This document shows positions 35,373-40,463 of a stretch of 40,463 nucleotides of DNA, piece by piece (the stretch's first letter is position 1; each line of letters begins with the position of its first letter). The stretch is from a virus: IMG/VR virus record IMGVR_UViG_3300042518_001057, positions 1 to 40,463 of that record. One strand, written 5' to 3'. Made by a program: the position numbers and the translations under genes. The notes below the pieces were generated by a model. That model was given only the letters and a program-made list of their open reading frames with translations. It searched no databases and was not told where the DNA came from.

Positions 35373-36805
35373 TGGTTGCTAGCGTCCCCCTGCGGTTGCA
35401 TTGCTGGCGCGGGCTGCGGAAGATCGGTGGGCAGGCCCAATTGCCTTTGCAAAGCCAATTCCGCGGCCCGCTGCCGCAATTCGGCTTCCCAGTTTTTGCC
35501 CGCCTTCGCGTATTCGGCGGCAAGCGTTGTGGTGTTCGTCCGCAGCCGGATTTCCGTTGCGGTGGCTTCCTTCGCCGGGTCAACGTGTTCGCGACCGTCC
35601 CAAACCCAAGCCCATTGCCATTCGTTGATCGGCGGCAATCCAGTTGGCACTAGGCCGGGAATCAACACGGCTTCGTCCAGCCATGCCAACAGCACGCGAT
35701 CCAGACAGATGCGCTCCAGTTCGTCGCGCAAAACCCGCGTGTTTGCAATGTGGATGGTCGAATCCATCCGACCGGAAGCGTAGTTGTATGAAGATGAATC
35801 AAGCGCCGCCATGTTGAACGGCAGATTTACGCTTCGGCCAATCTCGCCAACGATTTCGCGCTTGAACGCGCTGTAGGTGTTCGTCGGCTGTTCCGCCTTC
35901 AGTTGCGAAACGCTCCAGCCTTCCGGCAGCGTCACAAGCGAGCGCTTTTCAATGTCCATCGATTCGAACGGAGTAACCTCATCCACCTCCGCGGCTGGGC
36001 TGTTCGAATGGATGAAAGCCGCCAGATCGGCGGCGGTTTCCGCAGCGGCAATCGTGGCTTCCGTGTATCGCCGCAGGTTTGCGAACAGCCGCAGCGACGG
36101 CCCAACCTCCGAAACGCCGCGGTGTTGCTGCGGGCGGATTCGCGAAAACCAATGAATCATGTTTCGCGCTTCGACGCGCGAGTAATCAACCGCCGTCGTG
36201 TACCAATTCGAACCCGGATGGTAGCGCAGCACGCGGTACGCAACCACGTTCCCGGCGGCATCGAACTCCAGCCCGTCAACCGCCGAGCCTTCGGGGGTAA
36301 CATCTTCGCGCATGTTGACCGGGGTGGCGACCATTTCGGCCTCTATTAGCCGAACGTCGAGTTGCACGCCGTCAAGCGCGGGATTCGTGAACAGTTGCGC
36401 GAACGCTTCGCCGTCGATCAGTTTCGCCTGCCGCATCGTCCGCAGTTTCCCCGGCAGATCGATGCGCCACATATCATCGAAAAAGCGCTTTTCGACCTCG
36501 CGATCGGCATCGGGGTTGCCCGTCGTGAGTTGCAGCCGCGGGCCGGTTCCCACCAGATCGATCGCCAGCGTGTCAGCGATCCCGGCTAGGTAGGAATTGT
36601 TCAGCCGCTCATATCGGGCGCGGTTGCGCATCCGCGCCCGCTTGAGCGGTGTGAGTGCCCCATCCATCGACAGCCAATCGGCATTTGCCCAATGGCGATG
36701 ATCGTCGGTCGATTCCGCCGCATCGAAACGCGCGCGCACGCTGACCGGCGGCGCAACCGCCTGGGCGCGCTTCGAACCGCCAAACATGCGCGACAATAGG
36801 CCCAC
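35369..36805 (-). CDS. Portal protein (lambda type)
   Basis: This 478-residue protein has the lambda/HK97 portal layout: RARYERLNNSYLAGIADTLA, then MIHWFSRIRPQQHRGVSEVG, INEWQWAWVWDGREHVDPAK and a C-terminal VDPAKEATATEIRL helix. The GPSLRLFANLRRYTEATIAA and PAAEVDEVTPFESMDIEKRS segments belong to the crown and stem. The start is a GTG at 36805 that shares its first base with the stop of the previous gene. It forms the dodecameric DNA channel at one capsid vertex. Confidence 0.9.
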   Translation of the reverse strand: MGLLSRMFGGSKRAQAVAPPVSVRARFDAAESTDDHRHWANADWLSMDGALTPLKRARMRNRARYERLNNSYLAGIADTLAIDLVGTGPRLQLTTGNPDADREVEKRFFDDMWRIDLPGKLRTMRQAKLIDGEAFAQLFTNPALDGVQLDVRLIEAEMVATPVNMREDVTPEGSAVDGLEFDAAGNVVAYRVLRYHPGSNWYTTAVDYSRVEARNMIHWFSRIRPQQHRGVSEVGPSLRLFANLRRYTEATIAAAETAADLAAFIHSNSPAAEVDEVTPFESMDIEKRSLVTLPEGWSVSQLKAEQPTNTYSAFKREIVGEIGRSVNLPFNMAALDSSSYNYASGRMDSTIHIANTRVLRDELERICLDRVLLAWLDEAVLIPGLVPTGLPPINEWQWAWVWDGREHVDPAKEATATEIRLRTNTTTLAAEYAKAGKNWEAELRQRAAELALQRQLGLPTDLPQPAPAMQPQGDASNQ

Positions 36806-37002
36806 TAGATAGACCCTGGCGGAATGAGTTTGTTGAACCGCAGCCCGCGGCTTTTCGTTGACGCGGCAGCGCGAGCGGCTAGGTATTTGTCCGCTTCGAT
36901 CTGCTGCGAAATGTCTTGCGATTCGACCTCACCGGCATCCGTGCGCACCCTCTTGGGGCCGGTCGCCGTGGATTCGATCGCCTCGCGGATTTCGTCGCTC
37001 AT
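36805..37002 (-). CDS. Small head-completion (gpW-like) protein
   Basis: This 65-residue protein starts at 37002. It begins with a short acidic region (SDEIREAIEST) and continues with QQIEADKYLAARAAASTKSR, GLRFNKLIPPGSI. The last motif (EADKYLAARAAA...LRF.KL.PPG) matches the small head-tail or gpW-like proteins that sit directly before portal genes in similar phages. The stop shares a base with the portal GTG. Confidence 0.7.
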   Translation of the reverse strand: MSDEIREAIESTATGPKRVRTDAGEVESQDISQQIEADKYLAARAAASTKSRGLRFNKLIPPGSI

Positions 37003-37037
37003 ATCCCTACACGCTAAGCGCAAACGCGCCGCGCGTA

Positions 37038-37048
37038 TCGGTCTATGG
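37038..37048 (-). repeat. CCATAGACCGA intergenic element, copy 3
   Basis: Read leftward, CCATAGACCGA directly follows the TAG stop of the GNAT gene (37049), one base different from copies 1 and 2. Confidence 0.5.
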
Positions 37049-37465
37049 CTATACGCGCACCCAATCCGCGCCGTCCCACTCGTAGCGCCGCGCGTCACGG
37101 AATAGCAGACGCTCCGCAATCCGCTGCGTCGTTTCGGAAAACAGCGCGAGCGGCTGCGTGCGGTCAAGGATGCCCGCCGCCATCAGAAACGCGGAGAGCG
37201 CGGAGCCGATGCCGCGCCCGCGGAATCGCTCATCCGTGAATTGCTCCAGCGTCTGCATATCGCGCCAGCGGTGGCTGCACGCCCAGGCGGCTAGGCAGCC
37301 GTCCGAATGCCACAGCGCGATCGGGGTTGCGCTAGAACCCTCCCCCGAAAGAATCTGCGAAATCTCAATCTGGAATTCGCTGCCGGAATGCGTGAGGCGC
37401 CGCGCGATTGCCACGGCATCCGATTCCGCCAGACCATCGGCAGCGATTAGCGAAATGGTTTCCAT
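37049..37465 (-). CDS. GNAT-family acetyltransferase-like protein
   Basis: This 138-residue protein has the acetyl-CoA-binding motif RFRGRGIGSALSAFL, preceded by the GNAT strands ATPIALWHSDGCLAAWACSH and QTLEQFTDERF, and followed by LALFSETTQRIAERLLFRD. The fold is complete but short. It would transfer an acetyl group to a small molecule or protein; the substrate is not visible. It is unusual in the head operon and lies next to the cassette 5 moron, so it could be part of the same inserted block. Confidence 0.7.
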   Translation of the reverse strand: METISLIAADGLAESDAVAIARRLTHSGSEFQIEISQILSGEGSSATPIALWHSDGCLAAWACSHRWRDMQTLEQFTDERFRGRGIGSALSAFLMAAGILDRTQPLALFSETTQRIAERLLFRDARRYEWDGADWVRV

Positions 37466-37499
37466 GCCCGCAGGATACGCGGCTAGGCCGCGCGGCCTG

Positions 37500-37510
37500 C
37501 GGGTCTGTGG
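37500..37510 (-). repeat. CCACAGACCCG intergenic element, copy 4
   Basis: Read leftward, CCACAGACCCG directly follows the TAG stop of the cassette 5 second gene (37511), two bases different from copies 1 and 2. Confidence 0.4.
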
Positions 37511-37732
37511 CTACTGCGGCACGCCCCATTTCTCGCCGCAAACCGTAGCCATATCGTCCAGCCGCTTAATCTTCCGCGATTCGATGGCATCGATAGCGGC
37601 CGGTTCCAGAACCCGCGCGGTCGCCAGCCCTTCGCGGTCGCGGATGTACCAACCGCCATTGCATCCGCGGCTCATGGTTTGCCCGCGCTTCAGCGCCTCA
37701 ATGACCGGCGCGCATTCCCGAATAAGTCTCAT
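37511..37732 (-). CDS. Cassette 5 second gene, small protein
   Basis: This 73-residue protein starts at 37732, preceded by AGGAACGATAGGAACGGTAG. It has a helical start (RLIRECAPVIEALKRGQ), a central GGWYIRDREGLATARVLEPA (strand-turn-strand) and a helical end. Function unknown. It occupies the same position as the second genes of cassettes 1-4, downstream of a GC hairpin. Confidence 0.65.
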   Translation of the reverse strand: MRLIRECAPVIEALKRGQTMSRGCNGGWYIRDREGLATARVLEPAAIDAIESRKIKRLDDMATVCGEKWGVPQ

Positions 37733-37761
37733 TGTCGCTTTCTACCGTTCCTATCGTTCCT

Positions 37762-37786
37762 CCCCGGCGGCACGGTGCCGCCGGGG
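37762..37786 (-). terminator. Cassette 5 intercistronic GC hairpin
   Basis: CCCCGGCGGC (37762-37771) pairs with GCCGCCGGGG (37777-37786) around ACGGT. It closely matches the cassette 4 hairpin and keeps the same placement between the two genes. Confidence 0.6.
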
Positions 37787-37799
37787 CTTGTGTCAACCC

Positions 37800-38012
37800 T
37801 CAAGCGGCGATTGCCGCGAGGAACTCCCAGGCCAGTTCCGTTTCCGGCTGCGAGCCACCGAGCGGGATGTATGTCGTTACGTTGCCATAGGCAACGTCAG
37901 CGGTCGCCCAATCCTGCCGCGCGAAGGCATCCAGAAACCGGCCCGCCTCCGCTGCGACCCAGTTCCGCGTTCCTTCAGTCAGGCGGGCAAACTTGTTCGT
38001 GAAGTTCGTCAT
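37800..38012 (-). CDS. Cassette 5 first gene, small protein
   Basis: This 70-residue protein starts at the ATG at 38012 after AGAAGGAACCGAAGCC. It is helical (NKFARLTEGTRNWVAAEAGR, FLDAFARQDWATADVAY) with a polar centre and ends in TELAWEFLAAIAA. Unknown function. Its own promoter P5 and leader stem-loop make it independently expressed inside the late operon, like a moron. Confidence 0.7.
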   Translation of the reverse strand: MTNFTNKFARLTEGTRNWVAAEAGRFLDAFARQDWATADVAYGNVTTYIPLGGSQPETELAWEFLAAIAA

Positions 38013-38038
38013 GGCTTCGGTTCCTTCTGGTTTCCTGC

Positions 38039-38059
38039 CGCGAGTCTCATTTGCTCGCG
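38039..38059 (-). promoter_or_regulatory. Cassette 5 leader stem-loop
   Basis: On the minus strand CGCGAG (38059-38054) pairs with CTCGCG (38044-38039), loop CAAATGAGA. Stem and loop are identical to cassette 2, 26 kb away. The start codon is 26 nt further. Confidence 0.75.
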
Positions 38060-38067
38060 ACTGCCCT

Positions 38068-38096
38068 ACTATATCCGATCGGCAATACAGATGCAA
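38068..38096 (-). promoter_or_regulatory. Cassette promoter P5 with operator core
   Basis: Read leftward, TTGCAT (38096-38091), a 17-base spacer and TATAGT (38073-38068). The spacer holds TATTGCCGATCGG (38087-38075). An A/T-rich stretch (AATAATTTTT) lies upstream, as for P1 and P2. Confidence 0.85.
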
Positions 38097-38166
38097 CCCC
38101 ATCACCAAAAATTATTTCCCATGCGGTTTCCGCGGAAAATAGGGGGGTTCCTGCCGCCGCCCCAGG

Positions 38167-40293
38167 CTAGACAGCCCGCCGCCGCACGGTGATTTTCCCG
38201 CCGCCGCCCTTCGGCAACTCCACCCGCCTCCGCTGCCGCGTGGCGGTTTCCGTGGCGGCAGGGGATAGCCCCGCGATCGATGCCGCCACCGCGCTGCCCA
38301 CTAGGCAGTCTAGCCAATGGTTATCGCGGCATAGCGTTTTCCATTCATCGACCACGCGCCCGCGGGCTTCCGTGCGAACTGGGAACTCGGCGGTTAGGTG
38401 TTCCGCTAGCAATTCGTGTTGCCCAGCGCAGAGCGCGATCGCTTCGGGGTCGCCAAACGGCAACCGCAGCCGCGCGGCCACGAACGTTTTCCACCAATTC
38501 GTATCGTAGAGCGCGGAGCGCTGGCCCGCGCTCACCTGACCGATCCGCCAATGCAGGCCCATGCGGTCGCCGCGCGTTTTGCCCTTGTCCGTGAGCGGCT
38601 GCCCAGATGCGCCAATGCCGCGCCCGTGGCTGGGCAGGATGCTTGCCGCGAACGCGGAGCGCCGCGCGAACGTTCGCACGGTTGTTGTGGATTGCCCCCA
38701 GTTCGCATCGACCAGCAATTGGCGCACCCGCATTGCCGCGCCATCCTCGCGTTTCCACTCGCGGCCCATCAGCGCGACGGTTGCGGCTTCCAGGCCAGCC
38801 GATAGCGAAGCCTCAAACCCTGCGCCGTTCGCCGCGAGCGCCAATGTGCGCTTCGCGTGCGATGCTTCGAAAAACGACACCGACTGATCGGGGTAGGTGC
38901 CATAAGCGACAACGTGCCCCCCAAACGATTGCGACCATGACGCTACAAGCCAATACAACAGTTTTTCTTGAACGTCGATAAACGCGGTTAGGGTATCGTG
39001 GCCCAGCGGCACAACGCCGCGCGGGACGTTCGTGGCGCGGGATTCCAAATCGCGCTTCGTGAGCCTGCCGGATTCGTTGTGTTCTACAACCGGCTCATTT
39101 TGGTATTCCGCCGCAAAGGCGGATTCCCCGCGATCGATGCGGAGGTTGTAGGCGTGCTGGAGCGCCGATAGTTCGTCATCGTTTTTCCGCGCCTCCCAGC
39201 CAACGCGGGCGCCAGCGTCCATTTCTGCGCGGCGCTCCCGGTAAAACTCCGTGGCATCCGCGGTGCCGCGGCCAGTCCGCTGCCCGTCGCGCCGCAGTTC
39301 CGCGTATTGCGCCCATAAATCTTCCGCCTTGGGCCAATCGTAGACCAGCCGCATCCGCTCGCCCTGCCAAGCCGGATGGCGGCTGCGATCCAATAGCCGA
39401 TCGGCTAGATCGTCTGGCTTGACAACGGTAACGGTGCATAGCCCGCTGATTTTTTTGCCGGGGCCAGCCAGCCCCAAAATCGCGCCCTTCAAGACCGCTT
39501 CGCGCGTGGCTACCTGGGATGGGCTTGCCGCGCTTTCGTCGGTCTGCGGATCGTCTATTAGAACTAGCGACGGGCGCGCCTTCCGCCCGTCGCAAGCGCG
39601 CTTCGCGGACATTCCGCGAATCCGCCCAGTGATCCCTGCAACGCGGATGATTGCGCCGCTTGCCTTTGATGATTCGATCGTCGGGAATTGCACTTCGTTT
39701 GCAGTCCAAACGATGTTCGTATTTTTTCCTTTGTAGAGTTGACCAGCGGCGCGCTGGTGGATGTTTTCGAGCGCCGCGATTGGGTAGATGGCTTCTGGGA
39801 AATCGTCTAGTAAACGTTCGTTGGTTTCGCATTCAACCTTGATTGATTCCAGCATCGTGCGGGCGTGTTCTTCATCGGCCCCGATGATCGCGACGAAATC
39901 GCGATACCCGTACAACGCGCCCCACAATGCCGCTACTTCGGCCAGCGATGTTTTGCCGCTGCCGCGCGGCATCGCGTAGGCGAACAAATCCCCCTGCCGA
40001 ACGGATGATTCGATTGCCGCCATCACGCGCAGATGATCGGGCGACCATTCCAGCGCGAACGTCGCCGGAAAATACGATTCGCAAAACGCGCGGAAGGATT
40101 CCGCGGCGGCAGCCCTCCGTGCCGGATCGACTACGGCGGGAAGCGGGCCAATGTCGCGCCCACTTTCGGACAGTTCCGCAGCCCGCCGCGCCATGCGTTC
40201 GCGGTGCGCCTCGTATTGCTGCCGGTTGATCGTGTCGGCTGCGGGCGCAGCCTGGGGCTGCGCGGCCTGCTTCGCCTTCGCCCGCTTCGCCAT
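38167..40293 (-). CDS. terL: Terminase large subunit
   Basis: This protein has 708 residues from the ATG at 40293; in-frame ATGs at 40332 and 40374 would add up to 27 residues. Walker A is MPRGSGKTS (about 108-116) and Walker B LVLIDDPQTDE (about 243-253). The RIRGMSAKRACDGRKA region fits the C-loop area. The nuclease domain begins near TAFIDVQEKLLYWLVASWSQ, with the first RNase H-type Asp in FIDV. From memory it is closest to GpA-like terminases of phages with Planctomycete-type hosts. It packages DNA into proheads and cuts the concatemer. No terminase small-subunit gene was recognised; it may be one of the small genes or absent. Confidence 0.9.
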   Translation of the reverse strand: MAKRAKAKQAAQPQAAPAADTINRQQYEAHRERMARRAAELSESGRDIGPLPAVVDPARRAAAAESFRAFCESYFPATFALEWSPDHLRVMAAIESSVRQGDLFAYAMPRGSGKTSLAEVAALWGALYGYRDFVAIIGADEEHARTMLESIKVECETNERLLDDFPEAIYPIAALENIHQRAAGQLYKGKNTNIVWTANEVQFPTIESSKASGAIIRVAGITGRIRGMSAKRACDGRKARPSLVLIDDPQTDESAASPSQVATREAVLKGAILGLAGPGKKISGLCTVTVVKPDDLADRLLDRSRHPAWQGERMRLVYDWPKAEDLWAQYAELRRDGQRTGRGTADATEFYRERRAEMDAGARVGWEARKNDDELSALQHAYNLRIDRGESAFAAEYQNEPVVEHNESGRLTKRDLESRATNVPRGVVPLGHDTLTAFIDVQEKLLYWLVASWSQSFGGHVVAYGTYPDQSVSFFEASHAKRTLALAANGAGFEASLSAGLEAATVALMGREWKREDGAAMRVRQLLVDANWGQSTTTVRTFARRSAFAASILPSHGRGIGASGQPLTDKGKTRGDRMGLHWRIGQVSAGQRSALYDTNWWKTFVAARLRLPFGDPEAIALCAGQHELLAEHLTAEFPVRTEARGRVVDEWKTLCRDNHWLDCLVGSAVAASIAGLSPAATETATRQRRRVELPKGGGGKITVRRRAV

Positions 40294-40442
40294 TCCTACG
40301 CGCCCCCGATGGGCTGCGCGTTTTGCGGGCATCGCGCCGGTAGCATCGCGAGGCTGCCGACAGCCGCCGCGCATGCGAGCGCGGCATCGAAACTCCGCGC
40401 GGCCCGCGAGGGGCGCGAACGGCCCGCCGAAAGAAAATCAGT

Positions 40443-40463
40443 TGTGTTTTGCGTAGGCTCGCG
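40443..40463. repeat. Terminal direct repeat, right copy
   Basis: This copy is identical to positions 1-21; see the left copy. It indicates circular closure of the assembly, with the terminase gene continuing toward the nuclease gene across the junction. Confidence 0.9.

Noticed and set aside
39392-39408. AGCCGATCGGCT in the terminase gene as another operator copy
   Set aside because: It has the CCGATCGG centre but lacks the TATTG flank and any -35/-10 hexamers, and it lies within a conserved coding region.

Overview
The window is a complete temperate tailed-phage genome of about 40.4 kb. The 21 bases at the left end (1-21) recur at the right end (40443-40463). This marks a circularly closed assembly of about 40,442 bp, so both ends of the window are internal to one continuous molecule. 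Recognisable genes are a large terminase, portal, protease-capsid fusion, DUF2190-type decoration protein, gp10-like connector, tail tube proteins, G/T-type frameshifted tail chaperone, tape measure protein, a glycine-rich adhesin, tyrosine integrase, small excisionase-like protein, Cro/C1-type regulator and DNA methyltransferase. This is a siphovirus-like layout. The 3' half of a tRNA-Arg(ACG) beside the integrase is the evident attP. GC is high (roughly 60 percent by eye). The terminase, capsid protease and several small proteins resemble, from memory, those of phages linked to Planctomycetes; that host assignment is inference.

Transcription is organised as two divergent units leaving the gap at 7761-8000. 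The leftward unit starts with an HTH protein (7760). It then runs through a CsrA homologue, a Sak4-type RecA-like ATPase, an SSB-like protein, a replication protein, DUF3310, two secreted proteins, many small genes and a PD-(D/E)XK nuclease (252). Across the closed junction it continues into terminase (40293) and the head, tail and lysis genes, down to 14069. Most of these genes overlap by ATGA/GTGA-type junctions.

The rightward unit (8001-14088) carries the methyltransferase, attP, integrase, excisionase-like gene and four small-gene cassettes. The two units meet tail to tail at 14069-14088 with a 20-nt overlap of coding ends.

The most unusual part is a repeated cassette. Six promoters carry the same 13-nt operator-like core (TATTGCCGATCGG) inside the -35/-10 spacer. 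One drives the excisionase-like gene, apparently on a leaderless mRNA. The other five each precede a leader stem-loop with compensatory base changes, an AAGGAACC ribosome site, a small gene, a GC-rich intercistronic hairpin and a second small gene. Four cassettes are tandem at 10.7-14.1 kb; the fifth sits as a moron between terminase and portal on the other strand.

The phage also encodes CsrA. The csrA leader has a GGA in a perfect hairpin loop and a second GGA in the Shine-Dalgarno, 26 nt apart. Cassette 3 has the same arrangement at the same spacing. Together these suggest two layers of control: a DNA-binding regulator on the operator (candidate: the Cro/C1-like protein at 8998-9267) and CsrA on the leaders.
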